From Acidobacteriota bacterium (lineage in GTDB: Bacteria; Acidobacteriota; Terriglobia; Bryobacterales; Bryobacteraceae), in the NCBI GenBank assembly GCA_026394055.1, contig JAPKYZ010000009.1:1-33054 (forward strand): a DNA stretch of 33,054 nucleotides, given 5' to 3'. Numbering within the stretch: the stretch's first letter is position 1; each line of letters begins with the position of its first letter. Below the pieces are notes generated by a model. That model was not told where the DNA came from. It ran no database searches and was given only the letters and a program-made list of their open reading frames with translations. This document shows, piece after piece, positions 24,538-32,987 of the stretch. A program made the position numbers and the translations under genes.

Positions 24538-26001
24538 CTACTGCCGCTGGGCATAGTTGCCCATCACGGCCTTGCCCGGAAAGACATTGGGCACCGTTTG
24601 GCCGTCACGCACCACCGCGACGCCATTGACGAGCACGTGGTCGATCCCCGCGGAGAAGCTGAGGCCCTTCTCGAAGGTCGCGGTGTCGATCACCTTGTCC
24701 GCGTCAAACACCGTGATGTCGGCATCCGCGCCCACGCGCAGCCGGCCCTTGTTCTTCATCACCGGAGCAATCGCTTCGAGACGCCGCGCGGGCATGATGG
24801 TCATTTTGCCCAGGGCGTCCATCAGCGAGAGCACCTTTTGCTCTCGCACATAACGCCCCAGCACCCGCGTGAACGTGCCCGCACTGCGCGGATGCGCCAG
24901 CGGCGAATAGGGCATACCGTCGGAGGCCACCATGACAGCTGGCGACGCCATTGCCCGCTGGATCCATTCGGGCCGCATCATGTGCATGATCACGTAGCCG
25001 CCCTGGGGCCGGAACTGCTCGAAGGTTTCTTTCGTCAACCGCTCGCCCGTCTTCACCCACTGGATGTCGCCATAAGACATGCCCAGCCGCTGCTGCCAGC
25101 CATCGTCAAAAATTGTCGACTCAATAAACGTCGAGGCCGCGGTGTAAGGGTAAGCTTCCGTGGTGACATCAATGCCCCGCTTGCGTGCACCATCGATCAA
25201 GTCGAGCACCAGCGGGAGATTGCCCAGGCTCATGCTGTTGACGTGCACGATGTGCAGCGCGACGCCGGTAGCGGCGGCGTTGGCGATCACCTCCTGCATC
25301 GCATCGACGCCCATTGCGCGAACGTGCGTGTAGATCGGCACCTTCCACCGCGCGGCCATCTCAAACACACGGTAGATCTCCTCGCGCGTGGCGCCCGGGT
25401 AGTATTGATGGGCCACGCCCAGCCCCAGGCCGCCTTCCTTTAGGTTGCGCTCCATCGTGGCGGCCATCAGGCTCATCTCCTCGGGCCGGTTCAGCGGTTC
25501 GTATCGCCCCTTGCTATTGATCTCACTCCAACGCTTCGCTGTATCAGTGTCCGCGGCGTTTCGCCATGCGACGGCTTCGGCCTTGAACTTGTCCATCGAC
25601 ATGGTGCGGTTGGCGCCATGCGACGCGGTCGCGCCAAAGTTCAAGATAGCGTTGTTCTCGCGCAGCTTCAGGAACGCCCCCACCACCGGCACGCCCACCT
25701 CCAGCTCCAACGCCGTGGTGACGCCGTCATGAGCTTGATATTCGTTCGATTGATTGGTCTGCCCGTGCGCGTGCAGATCAATAAAACCAGGCGAGACGAT
25801 GCGGCCCTGGGCGTTCAGTTCAGTCTTGCCCTTCAGCGGCGTGGCGGAGATTGCCGCGATCTTGCCCGCTCGGATGCCGATGTGGCGCACCGCATTCAAG
25901 CCGCTCTCCGGGTCCATCACGCGCCCGCCGGAAATGACAACGTCGTAGGGCGTCTGCGCGGCCAGAGTGGTCAGAAATAAGGCGGTGATGATGATTCGCA
26001 T
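24538..26001 (-). CDS. Exported amidohydrolase, N-acyl-D-amino-acid deacylase-like (copy 2)
   Basis: A 487-aa paralogue of the protein at 6787-8247. The first hundred mature residues are nearly identical (VISGGRVMDPESGLNAVRHI; GFIDLHAHGQTNQSNEYQ) and the rest is clearly alignable throughout. MRIIITALFLTTLAAQ is a signal peptide. Metal and catalytic residues are retained: the HAH pair in GFIDLHAHGQ, IYTHVR, HIVHVN and SDGMP, followed by HPRSAGTFTRVLGRYVR. Differences concentrate in residues about 105-175, a region that may shape the substrate pocket, so the two enzymes may differ in acyl or side-chain preference. ATG 26001 begins the signal peptide, although the ribosome-binding site is weak. 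It is divergent from the DUF4394 gene and lies in the opposite orientation to copy 1. Confidence 0.85.
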   Translation of the reverse strand: MRIIITALFLTTLAAQTPYDVVISGGRVMDPESGLNAVRHIGIRAGKIAAISATPLKGKTELNAQGRIVSPGFIDLHAHGQTNQSNEYQAHDGVTTALELEVGVPVVGAFLKLRENNAILNFGATASHGANRTMSMDKFKAEAVAWRNAADTDTAKRWSEINSKGRYEPLNRPEEMSLMAATMERNLKEGGLGLGVAHQYYPGATREEIYRVFEMAARWKVPIYTHVRAMGVDAMQEVIANAAATGVALHIVHVNSMSLGNLPLVLDLIDGARKRGIDVTTEAYPYTAASTFIESTIFDDGWQQRLGMSYGDIQWVKTGERLTKETFEQFRPQGGYVIMHMMRPEWIQRAMASPAVMVASDGMPYSPLAHPRSAGTFTRVLGRYVREQKVLSLMDALGKMTIMPARRLEAIAPVMKNKGRLRVGADADITVFDADKVIDTATFEKGLSFSAGIDHVLVNGVAVVRDGQTVPNVFPGKAVMGNYAQRQ

Positions 26002-26145
26002 GGGGATTCCGGTTGGCTCTTGAGACAGTAGCAGACACGGTGGAGTCAACGGGCAGTGGGATCTCCGGCGGCTGATTCGCGCGGCCTCCACTTTTTTCCG
26101 ATTTCAATCAATCCGTTCGTTTCAAGTTTGTCGTACGGGTGGGAA

Positions 26146-26168
26146 AGGGGAGGCTTCCGGCCTCCTCT
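26146..26168 (+). promoter_or_regulatory. Leader hairpin upstream of the DUF4394/PEP-CTERM gene
   Basis: AGGGGAGGC pairs with GCCTCCTCT across a TTCCG loop: nine pairs, one of them G-T. It ends 28 bases before the ATG and 13 bases before the AAGAAGAGG ribosome-binding site. The position is similar to the hairpin at 8369-8391. The remainder of 26002-26145 contains no gene. Confidence 0.4.
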
Positions 26169-26196
26169 CGAGAACATTCACAAGAAGAGGTTAGTC

Positions 26197-27071
26197 ATGA
26201 ACATCACCAACATCCTCGCGCTCGGAGCGCTGGCCGGAGTCCTCGGCCTGGCGCCCGTCCAAGCAGAAACCGTGTATGCCATTACCGACAGCAATCAGCT
26301 GTTGAGCTTCGACGCGAACACCCCCGGGATGGTCAGCCCGCTGCTGTCGATCACCGGCCTGCAGATCAATGAGAAGCTGCTGGGCATCGACTTCCGGCCT
26401 CGCACGGGGCAACTTTATGGGCTGGGCTCCACCAACCGGCTGTACATGATCGACCGGTACACCGCGACGGCCGCCCAAGTGGGCAGCGTGTTCTCCACTT
26501 CGCTGGTGGGCTCCAGCTTCGGCATCGACTTTAACCCCGTCGCGGACCGCTTGCGCGTGATCAGTAACGCCAACCAGAACCTGCGCATCAACCCCATCAC
26601 CGGCGCCGTCACCACCGATCCCGACGTGCAGTACGCCGCCGGAGACCCAACTTTGGCCAGGATCCCAACATCGTCGGTGCGGCCTACACGAACAACGTGC
26701 CCTTTCCCGGCTCCACGCAGTTGTTGACGCTAGATTCGCAATGGGACACGCTCAACCGGAACGGCAGCCCTGCACCCACGTTTCAGAACATCACCACGAT
26801 CGTCGGCCTACCTATCCTCACCAGTGACCAGGTGGGCTTTGACATTTCGGGCAGCACCGGCATCGCCTATGTGTCCGTCTCCCCGAACAAGTGGACCGAC
26901 TTCTACTCGGTGGATCTGAAGACCGGCAAGACCTTCTCCCGCGGCATGATCGGCAATGGACTACGGATCGCCGACATCAGCCTGGCTCCGGTGCCGGAGC
27001 CCGCGACGATGGCGGTGGCAGGGCTTGCGCTGGCGGGCTTGGCGTTCCTGCGCCGCCGCTCGGCGGAGTAG
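26197..27071 (+). pseudogene. DUF4394 PEP-CTERM protein interrupted by a one-base frameshift
   Basis: The 5' frame from ATG 26197 (AAGAAGAGG seven bases upstream) gives a signal peptide (ILALGALAGVLGLAPVQA). DUF4394 repeats follow: VYAITDSNQLLSFD, LLGIDFRPRTGQLYGLGSTNRLY and GIDFNPVADRLRVISNANQN. After AAGDP (about 26648) it breaks. The next frame resumes with FGQDPNIVGAAYTNNVPFPG and runs through VGFDISGSTGIAYV to a PEP-CTERM tail (VPEPATMAVAGLALAGLAFL, then RRRSAE) ending at 27071. Adding one C to the CCC at 26646-26648 restores GDPNFGQDPNIVGAAYTN, exactly the family pattern. It is therefore either a recent pseudogene or a homopolymer sequencing error. The intact protein would be about 291 aa and sorted to the cell surface by an exosortase. 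Confidence 0.8.
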
Positions 27072-27119
27072 TTCTCAAGCACTGATTGCCCCGAGTCTCG
27101 AGCATCACAGTGGAGTGGA

Positions 27120-27147
27120 CCCACCGGGTTGTCGCCGACCCGGTGGG
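27120..27147. terminator. Hairpin between convergent genes
   Basis: CCCACCGGGT (27120-27129) and ACCCGGTGGG (27138-27147) form a perfect 10-bp stem with an 8-base loop between the ends of the DUF4394 gene and the glycosyltransferase gene. There is no T-tract on either strand, so it may act as a weak or factor-assisted bidirectional terminator. Confidence 0.5.
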
Positions 27148-27168
27148 CCAGACCGCTACTCTATTGGC

Positions 27169-28269
27169 CTACTCCGTCAGGCGCGTAAAGCGGCCATCGT
27201 TCGACAGCACATACTGCCGCCCGCGCCAATCGATGGTGGTGCCGAAGAAGCCCGCCAGCCAGAAGGCGAAGCTCAACAGATCCTGGACCAGAAGATCAAC
27301 CAGCGCCAGCGGTGCGCTCACCACTCGCAACGTGGCCATGGCAGTCGCGAGGCGCAACAGCGCCGCCAGTGCCGCCACCGGCCACCATGCCGGAGCGACC
27401 GCCAGCAGGAACAAAATCAGCGGCACCGGCATCGTGAACAGCTGCCCCACATAGCCCGCCGGCCGCGACCGGCGCGTGGACCTGTACCAACGCAGGCGAT
27501 GCCCAAAGTTCACCGCCATCGGCTCACTGCCGATGCGATGCTGCACCAGTTGGCGCGACAGGCCGACTTTGAAGCCTTTCTCCGCCGCTCGGTTGCCGAT
27601 GACAAAGTCCTCCGCGAGATACTCGCTCAACTCCTGCCAGCCGCCGATCGCCTCGATCACCCCGCGCCGGAGGTACATGGTGGGGCCGATGGCGAACTTC
27701 ACGCCTTCCAGCAGCCGCGCCGTCACCAGGCCCGCCAGGAACTCCGTATTCATCCCCAGCGCTTCCAGTCGCGACCAGCTACTGGGGCCGCCGATGGCGC
27801 GATAAGGGCACGTGCCGACATCAAAGCCATCGCCCACGCCATGGAGGAAGTCGGGCGCGACGCGAATATCGGAGTCGCTGGTGACGATGAGTGAGTACTT
27901 CAATTCTCCCCACGCGCGGTGCATCTGCCAGACCTTGGCGTTGTGCCATTCCGGCGCACCGGTGACGACCACACGCGCATCGACGTGCGGGTAAGCGGCG
28001 ATCAGCTTCTCACAGAGAGCAAAGGCTGGATCCGAGACATCCTGCACGGTCAGCACCAGTTCAAAGCACGGGTAGTCCAGCGCAAAGAAGCTGCGGAGAT
28101 TTTCTTCGAGACCCAGATCCACGCCGCGTAGCGGCTTCAAGATGCTGACCGGTTCCGTGTTGCGGCCGGGCACCTGTCTCAGATAGCTGCGGACGCCCAG
28201 TAGCGCCAGCACGCAGAAGACGCTCGCCCCCACCACCAGCGCGGCGGCCAAGCATTGGAGCAGGATCAT
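27169..28269 (-). CDS. Membrane glycosyltransferase, ceramide-glucosyltransferase/HpnI-like (GT21)
   Basis: A 366-aa membrane enzyme that transfers a sugar from a nucleotide-sugar to a lipid. It has one N-terminal transmembrane helix (residues 1-25) and three or more near the C-terminus (about 276-345). Between them lies a GT-A domain with the GT21 signature set: KPLRGVD (45-51), SDSD (131-134), ED at 220-221 and R-L-R-W at 258-261, the (Q/R)xxRW motif. HpnI homologues attach N-acetylglucosamine to hopanoid bacteriohopanetetrol; ceramide glucosyltransferases use sphingolipids. No hopanoid genes are nearby to decide between them. ATG 28269 begins the first helix. The gene follows thrS on the same strand, 89 bases after its stop. 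Confidence 0.8.
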   Translation of the reverse strand: MILLQCLAAALVVGASVFCVLALLGVRSYLRQVPGRNTEPVSILKPLRGVDLGLEENLRSFFALDYPCFELVLTVQDVSDPAFALCEKLIAAYPHVDARVVVTGAPEWHNAKVWQMHRAWGELKYSLIVTSDSDIRVAPDFLHGVGDGFDVGTCPYRAIGGPSSWSRLEALGMNTEFLAGLVTARLLEGVKFAIGPTMYLRRGVIEAIGGWQELSEYLAEDFVIGNRAAEKGFKVGLSRQLVQHRIGSEPMAVNFGHRLRWYRSTRRSRPAGYVGQLFTMPVPLILFLLAVAPAWWPVAALAALLRLATAMATLRVVSAPLALVDLLVQDLLSFAFWLAGFFGTTIDWRGRQYVLSNDGRFTRLTE

Positions 28270-28299
28270 GCGTGAACCCGCAGCCCAAAGATGCGCGAT

Positions 28300-28328
28300 G
28301 GCTGGCCAGGATTGAAGTCCTGGAAGCC
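28300..28328 (-). other. Intergenic hairpin between thrS and the glycosyltransferase gene
   Basis: CCAGGA and TCCTGG form a 6-bp stem around a 6-base loop, extended by GGCT/AGCC after a small internal loop. There is no U-tract; it may be a weak terminator or processing site between the two same-strand genes. Confidence 0.3.
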
Positions 28329-28358
28329 TGCGCCACCACGGACGCCGGCCGTCATCGG

Positions 28359-30299
28359 CTATTCCACCGGCGTCTTGTCTTCGATCAGCTTGCGGATGCT
28401 CGCCGCCACTTCGGCCACCGGCTTCGCCCCCAGGTCGCCCCCGCGGCGCGTGCGCACGGCCACCGAATCGGCCTCCGCTTCACGATCGCCAATCACGAGC
28501 ATGAACGGCACCTTCTGCAGCTGCGCCTCACGGATCTTGAGGTTCACCTTCTCGTTGCGGGCGTCGATCTTGACGCGGATGTTGGCTGCTTCAAGACGCG
28601 CCACCACCGTCTTGGCATATTCGACATGCCGGTCCGTGATCGGCAGAACGACGGCCTGCACGGGAGACAGCCAAACCGGCAGCGCACCGGCATAATGCTC
28701 CAGCAGGATGCCGAAGAAGCGCTCGACGGAGCCGAACAGCGCGCGGTGCACCATCACCGGCTGGTGCTTGTGGCCGTCTTCGCCAATGTAGGTGATGTCG
28801 AAGCGGCGCGGCAGGTTGAAGTCAAACTGCACCGTCGAAAGCTGCCATTTGCGGCCAATGGCGTCGACCAGCTTGACGTCGATCTTGGGGCCATAGAAGG
28901 CCGCCTCATCGGGCATGGTCTTGACGGCGAGGCCGACACGCTCGACCGCGGTGGCCAGCGCGTCTTCGGCCATCTTCCACTGCTCGGGCGAGCCATCGTA
29001 CTTGCCGCTCGTGCCACCGTCCCACGTCGAAAGCTCTGCTTCGTACTTATCAAAGCCAAACGTCTTCAGGGTATCGACCGCGAATTCCAGACAGCTCACC
29101 ACTTCGTCCACCAGCTGGTCCGGGCGGCAGAAGATATGGGCATCGTCCTGGCAGAAGGCACGGACGCGCAGCAACCCGTGCAGCACGCCGGACTTCTCAT
29201 AACGGTGCACCACGCCCAGCTCACCCAGCCGGATCGGCAGGTCGCGGTAGCTGTGCTGATCGTTGGCGTAGATCAGAATGTGGCCCGGGCAGTTCATGGG
29301 CTTGGCGCGGTAATCACCGTCGTCCAGCTCCATGGAGTCGAACATGTTCTCTGAATAATGCTCTTCGTGGCCGGAGACCTCAAAGAGCTTCTTGCGCATG
29401 ATGTGCGGCGTGAAGACCAGGGAGTAGCCGCGCTTCAGGTACTGCTCGCGCATCCAGTCTTCCATCTCTTTGCGGACCAGGCCACCCTTCTCATGCCAGA
29501 AGATCAACCCCGGCCCGGCCAGTTCCTGGATGCTCAGGTAGCCCAGTTCCGTGCCCAGCTTGCGGTGGTCGCGCTTCTTGGCCTCTTCCAGGCGGTCCAG
29601 GTACTCCTTCAATTCCTTGTCGGAGAACCAGGCCGTTCCGTAGATGCGCTGCAACTGCTTGTTCTTGGCGTCGCCCTTCCAGTAGGCGCCCGCGACGGTC
29701 ATCAGCTTGAACGCCTTCAGGCGCTTGGACGACGGCACGTGCGGCCCGCGGCAGAAATCGATAAAGTGCGGCCCCAGCGTGTATTCGCTGAAGATGTCGC
29801 CCGCGCGTTCCTCGATCAGCTCCACCTTCATCGGCTCATTCATGCCGCGATATTTGGTGAGGCCCTCTTCCTTGGCCATCAGCTTGCGCTCAAACGGCAA
29901 GTCCTGCGCGGCCAGCTCGGCCATCTTCTTTTCGAGCTTTTCCAGGTCCTCCGGCGTAAACGTCGTCGGCCGGTCAAAGTCGTAGTAGAAGCCGTTCTCA
30001 ATCGGCGGACCGATGCCGAGCTTCGTTTCCGGATACAGCTCCAGCACCGCCGCCGCCAGCAAGTGGGCGGTGGAGTGACGGTAAACCTCGAGCGACGCCG
30101 GGTCCTTGGTGGTCAAGATCTGCAGCGCCACGTCGCCATCCAGCGGCCGGGTGAGATCCCACAGGTCGCCATTGACGCGCGCCACAATGGCATCCTCGGC
30201 CAGGCGCTTAGAAATCGATTGGGCCACCGAAAGCGGCGTGGTGCCCGCCGGGTAGGCTTTGCTGCTGCCGTCAGGCAGGGTAACGTGGATGTCGCTCAT
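28359..30299 (-). CDS. thrS: Threonyl-tRNA synthetase
   Basis: A 646-aa class II synthetase that charges tRNA(Thr). In order: an N-terminal TGS domain (about 1-62); the editing domain, with HSTAH (H75, H79) and CRGPH that hydrolyse Ser-tRNA(Thr); the catalytic core, with the zinc and substrate motif MNCPGHILIYAN, the RLGELGVVHRYEKSG segment, RAFCQDDAHIFC and HRALFGSVERF; and the C-terminal anticodon-binding domain beginning about PVWLSPVQAVVLPI. Length and domain order are standard. ATG 30299 matches the usual MSDIHVTLPDG-like start; the ribosome-binding site is weak. No T-box or other known leader was found in the 88 bases upstream. Confidence 0.97.
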   Translation of the reverse strand: MSDIHVTLPDGSSKAYPAGTTPLSVAQSISKRLAEDAIVARVNGDLWDLTRPLDGDVALQILTTKDPASLEVYRHSTAHLLAAAVLELYPETKLGIGPPIENGFYYDFDRPTTFTPEDLEKLEKKMAELAAQDLPFERKLMAKEEGLTKYRGMNEPMKVELIEERAGDIFSEYTLGPHFIDFCRGPHVPSSKRLKAFKLMTVAGAYWKGDAKNKQLQRIYGTAWFSDKELKEYLDRLEEAKKRDHRKLGTELGYLSIQELAGPGLIFWHEKGGLVRKEMEDWMREQYLKRGYSLVFTPHIMRKKLFEVSGHEEHYSENMFDSMELDDGDYRAKPMNCPGHILIYANDQHSYRDLPIRLGELGVVHRYEKSGVLHGLLRVRAFCQDDAHIFCRPDQLVDEVVSCLEFAVDTLKTFGFDKYEAELSTWDGGTSGKYDGSPEQWKMAEDALATAVERVGLAVKTMPDEAAFYGPKIDVKLVDAIGRKWQLSTVQFDFNLPRRFDITYIGEDGHKHQPVMVHRALFGSVERFFGILLEHYAGALPVWLSPVQAVVLPITDRHVEYAKTVVARLEAANIRVKIDARNEKVNLKIREAQLQKVPFMLVIGDREAEADSVAVRTRRGGDLGAKPVAEVAASIRKLIEDKTPVE

Positions 30300-30362
30300 G
30301 AGAAAACTGCGGGTTCTCTTGAGGTTACCATCGGCGCCGGACTCTGGGCTGCCGTGATCCGA

Positions 30363-30386
30363 CGGAAAGCGCAGGTCGCGCTTCCG
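30363..30386 (-). terminator. Hairpin immediately after the flavin oxidoreductase stop
   Basis: On the minus strand CGGAAGCGC and GCGCTTTCCG pair with one bulged base around GACCT, starting two bases after the TAA. No U-tract follows, so termination before thrS would be partial. Confidence 0.4.
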
Positions 30387-30387
30387 C

Positions 30388-31452
30388 TTAGGCTCGCGGG
30401 TAGTCCGTGTAGCCCTTGGCGCCCGGTGTGTAGAACGTGCTGCCATCCGCCTCACTCAGCGGGAGGCCCTGTTCAAAACGCTCCTTCAGGTCCGGGTTGG
30501 CGATGTAGAGCTTGCCGTAGGCGATGGCGTCCGCTTGACCGGAGGCGATGGCTTGGGCGCCCGATTCAGCGGTGAAGCCGGCGCCGGCGATCAGCACGCC
30601 CTTCCACAGCGGGCGGAGCAGGGCCACATAGTCCGTGGTGGGCGAGGCGCGCATCACGTGCAGATAGGCCAGCCCCAACGGGTTGAGAGCGTTCACCAAG
30701 GCCGGATAAGTGGCCAGGTCCTGATCTTCAATGCCGTTGAACGCCATCTCCGGACTGATCTTGATCCCCACCCGTGCCCCGGACCCAGCGGCGGCGACCA
30801 TCGCCTCCAGCGTTTCCACCACAAAGCGGATGCGGCCTGGTGCGTCACCGCCATAGGCATCGGTGCGCTGATTGACGTTGGTTGAAAGAAACTGGTGGGG
30901 CAGATAGCCGGAGGCGGCGTGCAGCTCAACGCCATCAAGGCCCGAGGCAATCGCGAGCCGCGTGGCCGCCGCGTACTCGGCAATCACTGCGGGAATCTCA
31001 TCGAGAGCGAGCGAGCGCGGCTCGGCGTAATCCTGCAGGCCCGCCTGGTCGGTCCAGACCTGCCCGGGAGCGCGGAGGGCCGACGGCGCCACTGGCGTGT
31101 CCGGCACCTGGCGATTGGCGGCCGCTGCAATGCGGCCCACATGCATCAACTGCAGGAAGATCCTTCCGCCCGCCGCGTGAACGGCGTCCGCAATCACGCG
31201 CCACGCCGCACCCTGCTCCGGTGTGTGGATCCCCGGCGTCCGGGCGTAGCCTTGCCCGCCAAAGCTCGGTTGGGTGCCTTCGGTGATCAACAACCCGGCG
31301 CTGGCGCGGCTGGCGTAATACTCCGCCGCCAAGGGACTGGGGACGCCATCGGGCGTCGCCCGGCTCCGCGTCATCGGCGCCATCACAATGCGGTTGGGTA
31401 ACTTGAGACCACCGCCCGACAGCGGCGTGAAAAGCTCGGCTACGTTGCTCAT
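30388..31452 (-). CDS. Old Yellow Enzyme family FMN oxidoreductase (alkene reductase)
   Basis: A 354-aa TIM-barrel FMN enzyme related to NemA/xenobiotic reductases, which reduce activated C=C bonds or nitro compounds using NAD(P)H. Motifs are LPNRIVMAPMTRSRA (18-32), LQLMHVGR (100-107), GVELHAASGYLPHQFLS (174-190) and NQRTDAYGG (194-202). The usual substrate-binding pair is His-x-x-Asn or His-x-x-His. Here H178 is followed by serine at 181 (H-A-A-S), which is unusual. The typical GGS-x-E-N-R after the NQRTD motif is also altered to GGDAPGR. ATG 31452 or ATG 31458 may be used. It is divergent from the RraA-like gene. Confidence 0.88.
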   Translation of the reverse strand: MSNVAELFTPLSGGGLKLPNRIVMAPMTRSRATPDGVPSPLAAEYYASRASAGLLITEGTQPSFGGQGYARTPGIHTPEQGAAWRVIADAVHAAGGRIFLQLMHVGRIAAAANRQVPDTPVAPSALRAPGQVWTDQAGLQDYAEPRSLALDEIPAVIAEYAAATRLAIASGLDGVELHAASGYLPHQFLSTNVNQRTDAYGGDAPGRIRFVVETLEAMVAAAGSGARVGIKISPEMAFNGIEDQDLATYPALVNALNPLGLAYLHVMRASPTTDYVALLRPLWKGVLIAGAGFTAESGAQAIASGQADAIAYGKLYIANPDLKERFEQGLPLSEADGSTFYTPGAKGYTDYPRA

Positions 31453-31562
31453 GCGCATTTGGATGAGAGCAGTCTGCTGAACGACGCAAGTGAATTGCCG
31501 GCGCAAATCAGGCAGTTTCGCCCTCTGTTGGCGCGCCACGGCAGTCCCGCCGCAAATTCCAT

Positions 31563-31568
31563 TACGAT
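31563..31568 (+). promoter_or_regulatory. -10-like element for the RraA-like gene (leaderless)
   Basis: TACGAT is followed by six bases (ACGGAC) and ATG 31575, the same geometry as at 12379-12384. No good -35 is visible. No Shine-Dalgarno sequence precedes the ATG. Confidence 0.45.
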
Positions 31569-31574
31569 ACGGAC

Positions 31575-32333
31575 ATGCGAAAGATCATGTTGACCCTGGC
31601 CGCCGCGGCCGTGGTGACCGCGACGGGCGTCACACTGCTGCTGGAACCTGCGCCGGCCCAAACGGGCGACCCGTTGCTCGATGGCTTCTCGAAAGTGGCC
31701 ATCGCCTCCGTGTCAGACGCGGTGGATCAGGTGGTAGGCAAGCGCGGCTTCATGTCGCACGACATGCGCCCCCGCATCATCGGCGCGGGAGTTCCGGAGC
31801 GGTTTGCCGGTCGCGCTCGCACCGCCGTGCTGCGGCAGACCACGCCCGATAAGGCAACCGCCGAGATCTCCGCCAAGCATTCCGTGGAGATGATCGACGG
31901 CGCGGCGCCCGGTGAAGTGGGCATCATCATCGTCGAAGGCACGCTGGACGTGGCGGGCTTGGGCGGCTTGATGGCCACCGCTGCCAAAGCGCGCGGCATG
32001 GCCGGGATCGTCATTGATGGCGCCGTCCGCGACGTGGTGGAGGTGCGAGGACTGGGTTTGCCCGTGTTCGCCCGCGGCGTCGCTCCGTCCAGCTCCGTCA
32101 GCCGCTGGGCCAGCGTCTTCAACCAACAGCCGGTGGAGTGCGCGGGCGTCACGATCAAACCGGGCGACATCATCGTCGCCGGCGAAGATGGCGTCGTCAG
32201 CGTCCCGCAAGACAAGGCCGCCGAAGTGCTGAAGCGGAGCCAGGAGATCGATGATCGCGAGACGAAGATGGTGCCCTTCATCAAGGAGCAGAAGTCGCTC
32301 TCAAAAGTGGTGGCACTGTTCAAGCGGATCTAA
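31575..32333 (+). CDS. RraA/HMG-aldolase-fold protein with an N-terminal export signal
   Basis: A 252-aa protein. Residues about 35-230 match the RraA-like fold shared by 4-hydroxy-4-methyl-2-oxoglutarate aldolase, oxaloacetate decarboxylases and the RNase E inhibitor RraA. Key segments are SVSDAVDQVVG, GLMATAAKARGMAGIVIDG and AVRD with R152 and D153, the residues that bind substrate and metal in the aldolases, then GDIIVAGEDGVVSVP. It is unusual because residues 1-29 (MRKIMLTLAAAAVVTATGVTLLLEPAPAQ) form a clear signal peptide or anchor, whereas family members are normally cytoplasmic. This argues against an RNase E role and for an extracytoplasmic lyase-like or binding function. It converges on the SGNH gene with a six-base gap. 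Confidence 0.82.
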   Translation: MRKIMLTLAAAAVVTATGVTLLLEPAPAQTGDPLLDGFSKVAIASVSDAVDQVVGKRGFMSHDMRPRIIGAGVPERFAGRARTAVLRQTTPDKATAEISAKHSVEMIDGAAPGEVGIIIVEGTLDVAGLGGLMATAAKARGMAGIVIDGAVRDVVEVRGLGLPVFARGVAPSSSVSRWASVFNQQPVECAGVTIKPGDIIVAGEDGVVSVPQDKAAEVLKRSQEIDDRETKMVPFIKEQKSLSKVVALFKRI

Positions 32334-32339
32334 GTTGGG

Positions 32340-32987
32340 CTAGGCCGTAGCCAGCATCGGCGCGACCACCGGCACCAGAGCCTGCCCCAAGCGGGCATGC
32401 TGATCAGCATCCAGATGGACGCCGTCACCTTCACTGGAAACCGCGGCCGTGCCCGCATCAAAGAAAGCGCACCCCAACTGCTGCGCCACTTCGCGGTAGG
32501 CATCGGCCAAGCCAGCGGAGCGCTCCACTGCGCCCGAAAACTTCTGCCCCACCAGGCCCCGCGGTGTCAGCATCGGCGGCGGACACACCAGCAACACCGG
32601 CGGCACCGGCATCCCCGGCTCAATCGGCGCCGTCCGGATCAGATTCACCAACGTCGCCACGCCCTGGGCCGCTGCCCAAGCCTGATTGTGCGGCGTCGAG
32701 AACTGAAAGTCGTTGGTGCCCAGCAACAGGATCACCAGGTCCAGCGGCGAGTGGCTTTCCATCAGCTGCTGCAGGCCCTGCCGCCCATCGCGCCCCGGCT
32801 TGAACGGATCTTCCCAAACGGTCCGGCGCCCGTTCAGACAATTCTCGGTGACGCGGACCGCGAGACCCTCCGCCAGCAGCCCCGCCTCCAACACGCCCGG
32901 CCAGCGCTCAGAAAAAATCAACCGCTGCCGGGTACCCGGAATAATGCCCCAACTGAGCGAATCGCCATAGACGAGAATGTGCCGCAT
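32340..32987 (-). CDS. SGNH/GDSL-family esterase
   Basis: A 215-aa hydrolase of the SGNH superfamily, closest in style to bacterial arylesterases. Block I is VYGDSLSWG with the nucleophile serine at residue 9. A glycine block lies near NCLNGRRTVWEDP; block III is LLLGTNDFQF with the oxyanion asparagine; block V is DGVHLDADQH with the catalytic Asp/His pair. There is no signal peptide, so it is probably cytoplasmic. ATG 32987 is preceded by AAGG at an appropriate distance; GTG 33005 is an in-frame alternative. The true acyl substrate is unknown. The window ends 67 bases upstream and no further gene is visible. Confidence 0.85.
   Translation of the reverse strand: MRHILVYGDSLSWGIIPGTRQRLIFSERWPGVLEAGLLAEGLAVRVTENCLNGRRTVWEDPFKPGRDGRQGLQQLMESHSPLDLVILLLGTNDFQFSTPHNQAWAAAQGVATLVNLIRTAPIEPGMPVPPVLLVCPPPMLTPRGLVGQKFSGAVERSAGLADAYREVAQQLGCAFFDAGTAAVSSEGDGVHLDADQHARLGQALVPVVAPMLATA

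Noticed and set aside
26002..26060. TTGACT-containing promoter for amidohydrolase copy 2
   Set aside because: TTGACT is present on the minus strand, but the best -10 (TACTGT) is only 13 bases away, too short for a standard promoter.
30300..30387. T-box or other riboswitch leader before thrS
   Set aside because: Only 88 bases, no T-box consensus or specifier stem; the single hairpin there is better explained as the 3' end of the upstream gene.
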